Below are positions 8,962-18,032 of a stretch of DNA of 48,982 nucleotides, in pieces. The first letter of the stretch is position 1, and each line of letters opens with the position of its first letter. Origin of the DNA: Prasinococcaceae sp. CCMP 1430 (Eukaryota; Prasinodermophyta; Palmophyllophyceae; Prasinococcales; Prasinococcaceae); assembly GCA_013416795.1 (NCBI GenBank), contig RQSC01000026.1, forward strand, positions 165,914-214,895, read 5' to 3'. The position numbers were made by a program, and so were the translations under genes. The notes under the pieces were generated by a model that saw only the letters and a list, made by a program, of their open reading frames with translations, was not told the DNA's origin and did no database searches.

Positions 8962-10597
8962 GAGGCAGCCCGCGCGCGCGCTGGCCGAGGCGCACGCGGG
9001 CGAGGGCGGCAAGGCGGGCGAGGGCGAGGGCGAGGGCGGCCTGCTGGGCGTGCTTCTGGAGCCCGTGGCGGCGCACGAGCCCTCGAACCCCTCGGCTGCG
9101 CTCTACAACGATGACCTGCGTCCCGTGCTCGCGGGAGAGCGCACGTTCGGCACGCTCGACCTCGCCGCGCTGTGGGTCGGGATTGTCGTCTGCGTTCCTG
9201 CGTACATTCTGGCCGCCAACCTCGTGCAGCTCGGGATGAGCTGGCTGACAGCGGTTGGAACTGTGCTGTGCGCCAACGTTGTCGTGCTCGTGCCGATGGT
9301 TCTCAACGGCCACGTCGGGACGAAGTATGGGGTCCCCTTTCCCGTCGCGGCACGCGCGGCTTTCGGCATCAAGGGCGCCAATGTACCCAGCCTCCTGCGC
9401 GCGGCTGTGGCGACCGGGTGGTTCGGCATCCAGACTTGGCTGGGCGGCGAGGCGCTGGGCGCGCTCGGCGTCATGGCGGCCCGCGCAACTGGCGCCTCCA
9501 GCTTCGCGGCCGCGCTGTCGGCGCCTGTCGCCGCGCTGGGCATCACGGTTGCCGAGGCGGCAGGCTTCGCCGCGTTCTGGGCGCTGCAGGTGGCCATAAT
9601 TGTGCGCGGCGTAGAGAGCATACGCTGGATGGAACGCCTCACAGCTCCTGTGCTCATTGCGCTGGTGGGCTCGTTGCTCGTGTGGGCATGTACTGCCGCC
9701 GGCGGTCTCGGCGCTGCACTTGCGGCCACGAAAACCGTGGCCGCGGGCTCGGCCACGTACGCCACCAAGGGCTTCTGGGGGGTCTTCTGGCCCGCGCTCA
9801 CTGCCAACATCAGCTTTTGGGCGACTCTCTCGCTCAACATCCCCGACTTCACGCGCTTCGCGCACTCGCAGCGCTCGCAGCTCGCGGGGCAGGCTCTGGG
9901 CCTGCCGTTTTCGATGGCCGCGCTCTCGTTCGTCGGAGTGGCAGCCACCGGCGCCTCGCTCGTCCTGTTTGGCGGCGTCGTGGCGGATCCTGTGCAGCTC
10001 ATCGCGCGCGCTTGCGGAACATCCGGGGGCGTCGCGCCCGCGCTCGCACTGGTCGGCCTCTTGGTTGCCACCCTGTCCACCAACATCGCCGCAAACGTGG
10101 TCGGGCCCGCGTACGCGCTGGTCAATGCCGCGCCGCGGGCGCTGACGTTCGCGTCCAGCGGCGTGCTCACCGCGCTGGTCGGCGCGCTCATGCAACCGTG
10201 GCGGCTCGTAGCGTCGACGGAGGGTTTCATATTCACCTGGCTGATCGGCTATTCGGCGCTGCTCGGGCCCGTCGCCGGCATCATGATCGCTGACTACTGG
10301 CTGCTGCGGCGGCGTGCGCTCGACGTCGACGCTCTGTTCGACGCTTCGAAGAGCGGGGCCTACTACTACTCTGGCGGCTACAACGGCAATGCCGTCACCG
10401 CGCTGGTGCTCGGCGCGCTCCCGTCTGTGCCAGGCTTCGCGGTGGCCGCCGGTGCGGCGAGCGAAGGCACATTCCCCACGTGGGCGCTCGCACCGTATGA
10501 CCACGCGTGGACTGTCGGCTTTGTGGTGGCCGCGGGCATCTACCTCGCCCTCTCAGGCGCCTCGCGCGCGGCCACGCAGCCAACCGCCGCCGCGTGA
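8962..10597 (+). CDS. NCS1-family nucleobase:cation symporter, 5' partial
   Basis: Membrane transporter of the nucleobase:cation symporter-1 family (uracil, cytosine, allantoin and relatives; the plant member is plastidic). The readable protein is in one exon, open from the break at 8961; no in-frame ATG precedes the first family block, so the start is missing. Family-like blocks: NPSAALYNDDLRPV before TM1, GVPFPVAARAAFGIKGANVP after TM2, GWFGIQTWLGGEA, FWPALTANISFWATLSLNI and PDFTRFA in the middle, STNIAANVVGPAYALVN, and MIADYWLLRRR near the C-terminus. About twelve hydrophobic segments can be counted. The first ~40 residues (A/G/E-rich) could be a targeting peptide or non-coding. Substrate cannot be assigned. 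Confidence 0.88.
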
Positions 10598-11673
10598 GCT
10601 CGGCGGCGCCCCCTCCCCCCGCTGTAATACATACGACGTGCACGCGCTCCGCTCTAAGTACAGCACCGCCCCGTTGCGGGCCGCTGCCGGCGCTGGCCTC
10701 GCCGGCGCTGGCCCGGCATGCGGCGCTGGCCCGGCACGCGGCCCTGCCCACCGGTTGCCGTGTGCAGGCCACCGTGGCCACTTTTGATCAATACTTAGAT
10801 GCATGTGTGCACGAGGACAGTCCGCGTCGATGCTCTCACGTTTCCAGCCACGTTGGCAGCAGCAGCAGGCAGGCAGGCAGGCAGACAGACAGACGCAGAC
10901 TGCGCAATTGTGTGGGCTTCCGCACGGCGACTGCGCGCGCGTCCCCCGAGTTTTGGATTGTTTTCTCGGTGTCGTCCTCCCCACCGCCCGCGCCCTCGAC
11001 GCCGAGCGCCTTCCTTTTCCTGCTTCCGGAAGGGAGCAGCGCGGCAGCGCTGGCTGGCGAGGAGCAGCGCGAGCGAGCGAGCGAGCGAGCGAGCACGCAG
11101 GGGGGAGGGGGAGGGGTCGAAGTCAGCGGCCCGTACCATCGCAGGCGACAGAGCTTCGCTCAACACACCGCCGTGTGCCAAGAGGCGCAGCTGGCATCGC
11201 GCCGCGCCTCACGGGCACGTCCAACAAGGGACAGCTCGCTGGAGAGGGCGCTCGGTTCACCGTTCCAGTGCTCGCGCACAGCCGTACCGCGCCTACGGCG
11301 CCGCTGCGCAGCCTGAGCGCCCCCGCAAACACGCCGACGTCACGTCGGGCGCGCCGCGCGTCCGCACACCCAGTTTTTTCCTATCGCTATTTTCGGCAGG
11401 CAGGCGCGCGCGCGGGCCGGGAGGCCACCCCATGGCGCTCCCCGCGCTCGCCCTCTCGACTCGCACGGTCCCTCCGGCGCGGACTCTGGAATCGAAACGC
11501 TACGAGCCGCTCGGCGCACCCGCAGGGAGCACGCCCGCGCGCCCACGCGTCCTCCCTTGTCCGCCCTCCCTCGCGCGTGCTCACACGCATCGCGCGCGAC
11601 CCAAAAGCGTCCACCAAAAAAAAAAAAAAAGGCGACGCCGGCGCGCTCGCCACCGCCCGCGCTCGCGACGCAC
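10598..11673. other. Repeat-rich spacer without a convincing gene
   Basis: Contains imperfect repeats of GGCGCTGGCCCGGCA around 10685-10745, a GGCA/GACA tract at about 10866-10893, a GAGC tract near 11070-11096, and a run of 15 A at 11616-11630. Long open frames across it are a by-product of GC-richness and have no family features. It would contain the 3' UTR of the NCS1 gene. Confidence 0.5.
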
Positions 11674-11775
11674 CCCGATGGTGCGCGCCTTGGTGTCGTG
11701 GATGCGCGCGAGGCGCGCCTCGGCGTCTACCGCCCTGGTGCGCGAGAAGCCTGCCGCGCCGATGTCCAGGACCAT
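11674..11775 (-). CDS. Possible first exon of a RIB43A-like flagellar protein
   Basis: A 34-codon open stretch starts with ATG at 11775 (MVLDIGAAGFSRTRAVDA) and ends exactly before a good donor (GTGCGT) with ARLARIHDTKARTIG. The end resembles the N-terminal consensus of RIB43A, a protofilament-ribbon protein of axonemes, whose first exon also leads into R-x-F-N-x-K-x-R-T-I-G. No later exon was found below 11674 on this strand, so this is either a broken gene or chance similarity. If real, it lies head to head with the EF-hand/WD40 gene. Confidence 0.3.
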
Positions 11776-11791
11776 GGCACGCGAGGGGGGG

Positions 11792-11823
<32 letters not shown>

Positions 11824-12367
11824 AGGGGCACGAGCCGCAGCGCGCTCTGGCGCGGCGCGGCAGTCGCAGCGTGCGCCCCTCGACGGGAACTCCGCGCGGA
11901 TTGGATTTCACGCGCATTATATTCCGAATTTCTACCATACCTTTAATTGTTTTGACGGGCGCAGAAACCGAATTCGTAATCCAGGTTTTCGATGCCGGGC
12001 CGGTGCAGCGCGCCCGCTGCGGCCGATTTTGATTTTGATTATTTTTATTTCATTTTTATTTTTATTTCAGCGTCGGGCGCCGGATGGGGAACGGCGGCAG
12101 GCGCGGAGGGAGCGCAGGAGCGGGCCTGCTCCCTTCCCCCCCCCCCCACACACACACACACATCCCCTGCGCGGCGGTCGGAGGAAGGGGCGGTGCGCCA
12201 GGCCACACGCGCGCCGCGCGGCGCTTCCCGCGCGGCGCGCAAGGGCGGCGGGCCACGAGCTCGTGCGCGGGCGCGACCGCGGCCCGCGAGCGTAGCCACC
12301 CGCGAGCGCGAGCGCAACCGCGGCTGGGGGCCTGGCTGCGCGCGCGAGGACGCCTAAAGGCGCAGAC
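11776..12367. promoter_or_regulatory. Spacer between divergent genes, with T-rich tract
   Basis: Contains the G run, an AT-rich patch (11885-12000), a strongly T-rich tract (12030-12068) ending in CAG at 12068-12070 that resembles a splice acceptor and may end a 5' UTR intron of the EF-hand/WD40 gene, a C run with CA repeat at 12137-12162, and GC-rich sequence up to the ATG. Promoter role is inferred from position only. Confidence 0.4.
11795..11823. repeat. Run of 29 G
   Basis: An uninterrupted run of 29 guanines flanked by shorter G runs, 20 bp upstream of the putative minus-strand exon. It could form quadruplex DNA; its exact length is also prone to sequencing error. Confidence 0.9.
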
Positions 12368-15300
12368 ATGGTTGACGCGCAACCAGCAGACGCGGCCTCC
12401 GCTTTGGAGGGCGCCTTGTATCCCGGGGGGACGTTCAGCGACAACTTCAACCTCGCGGTGCTGCGAGAGCTCAAGAAATCCTTCGATGTGGCCGACGAGG
12501 ACGGCAGCGGCGGGATCGACGAGGAGGAGTTTGTCGAGGCCGTTTTGCAGGTGGCCGCCCTTCGCGACTCGATGGTGGGCAATGACGTGAACCATCTCTT
12601 CATGAAGATTGACGCCAACTCGGACGGTACCATCGACTGGGACGAGTTCACCAACCACATCATGCTCGAACAGACTGCGCGGAACGAAGACGACGCCAAC
12701 GGACCCGCGGGGCGGCCTTACGTCAAAGTGACGTCTTTTGAGCAGCAGGGAAAGCCCGGTGCTAAGGACGGCGAGAAGTCTAACAAGCCTGCGCTTGACA
12801 AGCTGTTCGACGACCCGCGCATGCGGCGGCGCGTGCAGGCGTTCGTGGCGTCCCTGGCGGAATCGCAGTCAAAGGAGCCGGGCGCTGCGCGCGGCGTGCG
12901 CGGTGGAGACGCCTTTGGGGCTGCAGACACGTCGACTGGCCCCAAGGCGGGCGCCCTCGGCGGCGCAGGCGGGTACGGCAGCGGAGGTGGTAGCGCGAAG
13001 AGGAGCCTCGGGGGTGGGCGCGAGCTTCAAAGCCGCGAGGAGCACGCAGACATGATTCAGAAAATCCTGTGGCTGCCCAGCCTTGGCACGTACGTCAGCG
13101 CGGGCCGTGACGGCGTGCTGCGGCTATGGGATGGCGCGAGCGTGCGCTCGCAGCGCTGGATGAACAACGGTGCGGCATGGATCACCGACATTGCCTGCAC
13201 GGCGTCGCAGCCGCTGGCGGTGTGCGCCGCGGACCGCACCATCAGCTTCTACGACGCCGGACGTCCCTCCATGGATCCGTTGGGGCGCATCACGCAGCTG
13301 GACAACGTGCCCATGTGCGCGGCGTGGATGCACGTGAGCGAGAACGACATGTTCTTGTACGGCGACGATCGTGGCAGCGTCTACACGTACGCGCTCGCCG
13401 ACGAGTGGGGCTCGGAGGGGGCAGGCCCTGGCGGCGTCGAGGTCGGCAAGAAGGTCCTTAGCGGCATGAAACTTGAGGCCCCCCACCGTGCGCACTCGGA
13501 CTGGGTGACCAAGATTATGTACTTGTCGCACTCAGAGACGCTGCTCACCTCGTCGATGGACGGCACGCTGCTGCAGACGGATTTTGAGAGCCGCAAGGTC
13601 AAGTGGAAGGTGACGGACCACCAGTACGGCGTGCATTCGTTTGCCGTCTGCCGCTCATTCAACTTCATCGCCAGTTGCGGCCTGGAGCGCAACGTGCTGC
13701 TCTTCAACCCCTTTGCTGGCAAGCGCGTGGGGTTGCTTGCAGGCCACAGCGCTCCGGTGTGCGACGTCATCGTCAACGAGGCGGACAGTCAGCTCATATC
13801 GCTGTCCACAGACAAGGTGATCAAGATTTGGGACATCCGCTCCAACAAATGCATGCAGACCATCACCAACAAGACCGAGTACCGGCCCGAGAATCGCATC
13901 AGCGCCATTGCCTTCAACCCGCAGCGCAAGGCTATTGTGACGGGTGCGACGCGGCTCGACCTGTACGAGCGCAAGCGCCGCCAAGAGGCGGTCTCGCATC
14001 CGGTGGCTGCCGCGCTGTACAACAGGGCGTTTTCGCAGGTGGTGGCGGGCGATGCGGGTGGCGTGGTGAGCGTTTACGACTGCATCAAGGGTGGCCGCGT
14101 GTTCTCATTCAGTGAGGCGCACGGCACCTCCAAGATCAGCGCGATGGCCTTCGATAACTCCGGCCGAAGGCTCCTCACCGGCGCGCAGGATGGGACGCTG
14201 TACATGTGGAACTTCAACAACGGCAGCCGCCTCAATGAGTACAAGGGCTTCGGCCCAGCCGAGATCACGTGCTGCGCGTACATCGAGGACGGGCACAATC
14301 GCTACGTTGCTGCGGCGGGATGGAACCGCGCTGTGTGCGTCTGGCACGACACAGGCGCGGCCGTGGAGCTGCTTCAGCACCGCATGGATGCATACACCGA
14401 TGACATTATCTGCATGGCCTTCTGTGCGCCAAATGTCATCGCCACTGGCTCGCACGACGGCAAGGTGCTGCTGTGGAAGGTCGACGGCTTGCTCAAGCAG
14501 ACGTTGGCCCCGCCGGGTCTTGCTGCCATGGATGCGGACGATAGGCCCGTCACCGCCCTCGTGCAGCTCAGGGAGGTTGCCGGTGGAGACGTGCTGGCCG
14601 CTGCGGGGGCGGACGGCGCCGTACGCTTCTACTCGATAGCGAGCGGCGCGCTGCTGCACGAGCTGGTCACTCAGCACCCCAAGGAGCGCGGCGGCATCAG
14701 CGCGCTCTGCGTGGTGCCCGACAATGGCACGCTTTACACGGCGGACGGCGCGGGAACCGTGGCGTGCTGGAGCGCCGACGTCGCGGCGCTCGCTAGCCTC
14801 GCGTACAGGAGCGTGCCCGCTCCTTCTCCGGGCACTTCGCCTCGCCACCGCGCCAAGCTCGCCGACAAGGTGGCCGCCTCCGCCTCCGCTCCCTCCGCGC
14901 TGCTCGCGCACCGCTTCAGCTGGCGCGCGCACGATACCAAGCATTCGGTGGTTTCGATGGACGTCGTCGAGTCGGGTTTCTTGCTCACAGCGTCCGACGA
15001 CGGCTCGGTGAGGCTATGGAGCCGTGAGGGCGCGCTCGCTGGCGTCTTTGGCCAGGACGAGCGGTGGGAGCTCGGACAGACGTCCACGTGGAAGCAGCCG
15101 CTGCCACGGCACCTCGCGCCCGCAGACGCGGCGGGGAGCCTCGCTGAGGGTGACGCGGCGCCCACTGCCGCGCTCGCGCGGGGCGCAGAGGCGCCCGCAG
15201 GTGCTGGTGCGGACGGGGGCGCGGACGCGAGCACGGACGGCGCCGCGGGCGCCGGCGCTGCCGGGGGCGCCGAGGCCGACGGCACGTCCTCGGCGGCGGC

Positions 15301-15601
15301 TGAAACAGTGAAGACGAAGAGAAAGACCTCCTGGGCGGTGGCAGCTTTTGGCAATGCCAAACAGAAGGAGGAGGAGGAGGAGGAGGAGGATGAGGCCGTC
15401 GACGAGAAGCTGCTGTTGCGACAGCGGATCGCCGAGCTATTAACCTACCGCTCGCGCTCGCACGCCCAGGCGGCGTTCGCGGCGACGCTTGAGAAGAGGC
15501 TGCCGCTGCAACCCATGGGCGAAGTCGATGCCATGCTCGAGACCGCGCGCGCGCGCCTCACCAAGGTCGGGCGGGGCGAGCGCGGCTTGCAACACCGCTA
15601 G
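12368..15601 (+). CDS. EF-hand and WD40-repeat protein (WDR49/WDR64/WDY-like)
   Basis: One uninterrupted exon of 1077 residues. Two EF-hands at about residues 43-54 (DEDGSGGIDEEE) and 81-92 (DANSDGTIDWDE) with canonical calcium-binding positions. A linker rich in Gly/Ser follows, then WD40 repeats over about residues 225-900; repeat ends such as AGRDGVLRLWD, STDKVIKIWDIR, GAQDGTLYMWN, GSHDGKVLLWKV and ASDDGSVRLWS are clear. The C-terminus has an Ala/Gly-rich stretch, a run of glutamates and a helical end (LLLRQRIAELL). EF-hand followed by WD40 is the layout of the WDR49/WDR64/WD-on-Y group, often associated with cilia and testis in animals. The ATG at 12368 directly precedes the conserved region. 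A calcium-responsive scaffold role is inference. Confidence 0.85.
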   Translation: MVDAQPADAASALEGALYPGGTFSDNFNLAVLRELKKSFDVADEDGSGGIDEEEFVEAVLQVAALRDSMVGNDVNHLFMKIDANSDGTIDWDEFTNHIMLEQTARNEDDANGPAGRPYVKVTSFEQQGKPGAKDGEKSNKPALDKLFDDPRMRRRVQAFVASLAESQSKEPGAARGVRGGDAFGAADTSTGPKAGALGGAGGYGSGGGSAKRSLGGGRELQSREEHADMIQKILWLPSLGTYVSAGRDGVLRLWDGASVRSQRWMNNGAAWITDIACTASQPLAVCAADRTISFYDAGRPSMDPLGRITQLDNVPMCAAWMHVSENDMFLYGDDRGSVYTYALADEWGSEGAGPGGVEVGKKVLSGMKLEAPHRAHSDWVTKIMYLSHSETLLTSSMDGTLLQTDFESRKVKWKVTDHQYGVHSFAVCRSFNFIASCGLERNVLLFNPFAGKRVGLLAGHSAPVCDVIVNEADSQLISLSTDKVIKIWDIRSNKCMQTITNKTEYRPENRISAIAFNPQRKAIVTGATRLDLYERKRRQEAVSHPVAAALYNRAFSQVVAGDAGGVVSVYDCIKGGRVFSFSEAHGTSKISAMAFDNSGRRLLTGAQDGTLYMWNFNNGSRLNEYKGFGPAEITCCAYIEDGHNRYVAAAGWNRAVCVWHDTGAAVELLQHRMDAYTDDIICMAFCAPNVIATGSHDGKVLLWKVDGLLKQTLAPPGLAAMDADDRPVTALVQLREVAGGDVLAAAGADGAVRFYSIASGALLHELVTQHPKERGGISALCVVPDNGTLYTADGAGTVACWSADVAALASLAYRSVPAPSPGTSPRHRAKLADKVAASASAPSALLAHRFSWRAHDTKHSVVSMDVVESGFLLTASDDGSVRLWSREGALAGVFGQDERWELGQTSTWKQPLPRHLAPADAAGSLAEGDAAPTAALARGAEAPAGAGADGGADASTDGAAGAGAAGGAEADGTSSAAAETVKTKRKTSWAVAAFGNAKQKEEEEEEEDEAVDEKLLLRQRIAELLTYRSRSHAQAAFAATLEKRLPLQPMGEVDAMLETARARLTKVGRGERGLQHR

Positions 15602-16262
15602 CGAACGACTCAAACCCCTGCTCCCGCGCGGGGGCCAGGGAACGCCCGTAATGACGCCGAATTCGGCACGCCGCGCGCGCGTCGGAGCGGCGCGTGCACC
15701 GTGCGTCCGCACCCGTGCGCGATCGCGTGCGTGCGTACGCGTCCATGAGCGCGCGCACGCGCTCGCCTCCCCACAGCCACCACCACCGACACCACACACA
15801 CTCCCCCGGCTCTGCGCCCGGCTTGAAGACCCGTTGCCAGTTTCAGTTTCGGTTCCACTATTTAGGGTCATATCTTCTTGAGGGTCCATTTTTAGATTCG
15901 ATGCATGTCCAACCGCCCAACTGAATTGGACGCGTCCGCGTGCATTTTGACGTGCCCAATTGAGATGGCGGATAAGAACCAAATCCGCCGGGGCCGCGCG
16001 CCACACGGCGCACGCGTGGCGCGCGCGCGCCCGGCAGGGGCCCCTTCCCCCAGACCGCCACGACGTACAGCGCATACCCCACGAGCACCCACCCACCCAA
16101 CCAGCCGGCCGATGCTCGGTTGACAGACAGACAGACAGACAGACAGAGCGCGGCCGTCTGTCTGCTCGCGCGCTCGGCTCTGTCTGTCTGGTTGGCTTTG
16201 GGTTGGGGTTAGGGCGCGCGCGCCGCCGCCTGCCGGCTGCCCGCGTGCGCGGCTGGGTCTGG
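15602..16262. other. Spacer with AT-rich patch and GACA hairpin
   Basis: Holds no supported gene. A lower-GC patch at 15840-15990 interrupts GC-rich sequence. A large inverted repeat lies at 16097-16195 (separate entry), and just after it come GGGTTGGGGTTAGGG-like bases (16199-16213), similar to telomere repeats. Confidence 0.5.
16097..16195. repeat. GACA/TGTC inverted repeat (potential cruciform or hairpin)
   Basis: CCAACCAG at 16097-16104 is matched by CTGGTTGG at 16188-16195; between them a (GACA)n tract at about 16122-16147 faces (TGTC)-type tracts at about 16156-16190. The arms can pair to a hairpin close to 100 nt upstream of the next gene. Confidence 0.75.
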
Positions 16263-17678
16263 ATGGGTGCGGCGCGCGGACACCGCCGGCCGGCTTCGAT
16301 CGAGTTCTGGCCTGGCTGGATCTGGATCTGGCTCTGGCGAAAGCAGAGCGCGCTGTCTGTGGCTGTGCGCGCGGTGGGTGGTAGCGAATGCGGTCGCAGA
16401 CGGCGAGCGCCCGCGCGCGCGCAGCTGGCGCAGTCGCGCGGCGGGCGCCTGTTCCGCGTGGACGGCGGCGCGGAGCAGTTCCCGCTCGCCGAGGCCACCA
16501 CGAGCCGTCAGGCGACCGTGCCGTACACCGCGGCCGCCGATGGCGAGGAGCGTGAGCGACTGATGGACGTGGCGGTCAACTCCGGCGCGTCTGAGGCCAT
16601 CGCCGCCGCTGGGGCTTCGCCGTTCGCCGCCGTGATCGACCCGGCCAACCCGACGCTCCAGCGGCTGCTCGGCGAGGTCGCGGACAACTGGAGCCGGGTG
16701 GGCGAGCGCTGCGGCGGGCGCGGTCACAACTCGTACTGGCCGGAAATCTTCGAGATTGGGGAGGAGCTGCTGCGCGAGCACTTTCCCGAAGAGGCGGAGG
16801 AGGTCGACTGGGGGTGCGGCTTCGTGCGCGACGACGACGACCCTTCGCGCGCCATCGACTTCATCCAGCGCAGGCCGCAGGGCGACTTCTTCGTGAGCAA
16901 GTTTCACCACGCGCGGCGATGCCACCGTGACGTGGACGCGCGTGACTACAAGAGCGAGGGCTGGCTCGAGGAGGCATGCCCTGACGCCGACGAGTACTCG
17001 TACCGCTTCTACAACGTGTGGCTGTCGCGCAGCCCGCTGGACCCCACGTGTCAGGTGTGGGAGGATCCGCTCCTGCTGCTGCTGCCGCGGGAGGCCGGCG
17101 CACGCGAGTGGAGCTACGATGCGATCTCCGAGGCCGACCGCGCGGCCGCCAAAGCGGCCGAGGCGGAGGAGGCGCCCGCGCTCTCGCCCGCCCGCATGCT
17201 CACCGAGGCCATCGGCGCTGCCTCGCGCGCCACAACGTGGGGGGGGCGCAAGGGCACGCGGGGCACAAGCGAGGCCGGCGTCGACCCGTATTTCGAGGAG
17301 CGCGGCCAGCCGGAGCTCGCGCCAGACGACGCCCACCAGTGGGTGACCGCACCCTTCATGATCTTCGATAGTGCGGACGTGTGGCACACGGCTGGCAAGT
17401 GGGAGAACGGCTTCAAGCGCGACCTGCGCGCGAACCACCTGCGCGGCAACAAGTCCGAGTCCATCGGCGGTCGTGTGTCCATCGAGCTGCGCTTTCGCAC
17501 GCGCCGCAAAATGCGGCGCGGGCCTGAGGGTGCGGGCGCGCCGTGGTCGCCGCTCAGCTGCGCCATGCGCTCTGGCATCGAGCTCAACCGCAAGCTTCGG
17601 CCACCGGGGCTCGTGTACGACCTCCAGGCGGGCACCGCGGTCGATGAGGGTGCCGTATGCGAGGGGGATGGGCAATAA
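16263..17678 (+). CDS. Unrecognised protein with HxD...H...R oxygenase-like motifs
   Basis: No family is recognised with confidence. The clear coding part begins near 16430 and runs to the stop at 17678. The ATG at 16263 is in frame but the first ~60 residues look non-coding; the true start may be the Met at 16563 or an exon starting near 16430. Visible: a conserved-looking core RCHRDVDARDYKSEGW (H-R-D), YSYRFYNVWLSRSPLDP, WEDPLLLLLPRE, a disordered Ala/Glu segment, and a C-terminal part with SADVWHTAGKWENGFKRDLR and SIGGRVSIELRFRTR. The HxD, later His and Arg spacing resembles CmcJ-type or other 2-oxoglutarate/Fe(II) oxygenases; this is only pattern matching by eye. It converges with the CBS-domain gene. 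Confidence 0.6.
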   Translation: MGAARGHRRPASIEFWPGWIWIWLWRKQSALSVAVRAVGGSECGRRRRAPARAQLAQSRGGRLFRVDGGAEQFPLAEATTSRQATVPYTAAADGEERERLMDVAVNSGASEAIAAAGASPFAAVIDPANPTLQRLLGEVADNWSRVGERCGGRGHNSYWPEIFEIGEELLREHFPEEAEEVDWGCGFVRDDDDPSRAIDFIQRRPQGDFFVSKFHHARRCHRDVDARDYKSEGWLEEACPDADEYSYRFYNVWLSRSPLDPTCQVWEDPLLLLLPREAGAREWSYDAISEADRAAAKAAEAEEAPALSPARMLTEAIGAASRATTWGGRKGTRGTSEAGVDPYFEERGQPELAPDDAHQWVTAPFMIFDSADVWHTAGKWENGFKRDLRANHLRGNKSESIGGRVSIELRFRTRRKMRRGPEGAGAPWSPLSCAMRSGIELNRKLRPPGLVYDLQAGTAVDEGAVCEGDGQ

Positions 17679-18032
17679 CTTCGACCATTTTTGTTTCTTT
17701 TGGGCACGCCGCCCGGCGCTGCGTGCGTGCTGAGTGTGCGCGCGTTGGCGGTCACGCGCGAGCTCATACGGCGCAGGAGCTTTTACTAGCTAGACAGAGC
17801 GACGGACTCCTGCTTGCGGGTGGTCGTGGTGATCTATACTGTCCTTCGATAGCGCGCGCGCGCTCTTGCTCCCTCGCTCTCGTTTCCTTCGGTCTTCCTC
17901 GGCCCCGCACATGCTATGATGCAGCGCTATGCACACAGCGGACGGCAGAGATGTCTAGGACTCGAGGTAGCTGGCCATCGAGCCATGGAGTGTGGACGGA
18001 CGGTGTGATGGAGCTCGTTCTCGCTGCAGTCA
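17679..18032. other. Spacer between convergent genes
   Basis: About 350 bp with no supported gene; expected to contain the two 3' UTRs. Confidence 0.5.

Noticed and set aside
10799-12295. 498-aa plus-strand open frame
   Set aside because: Runs through A, G and other simple repeats; no family features and broken codon bias.
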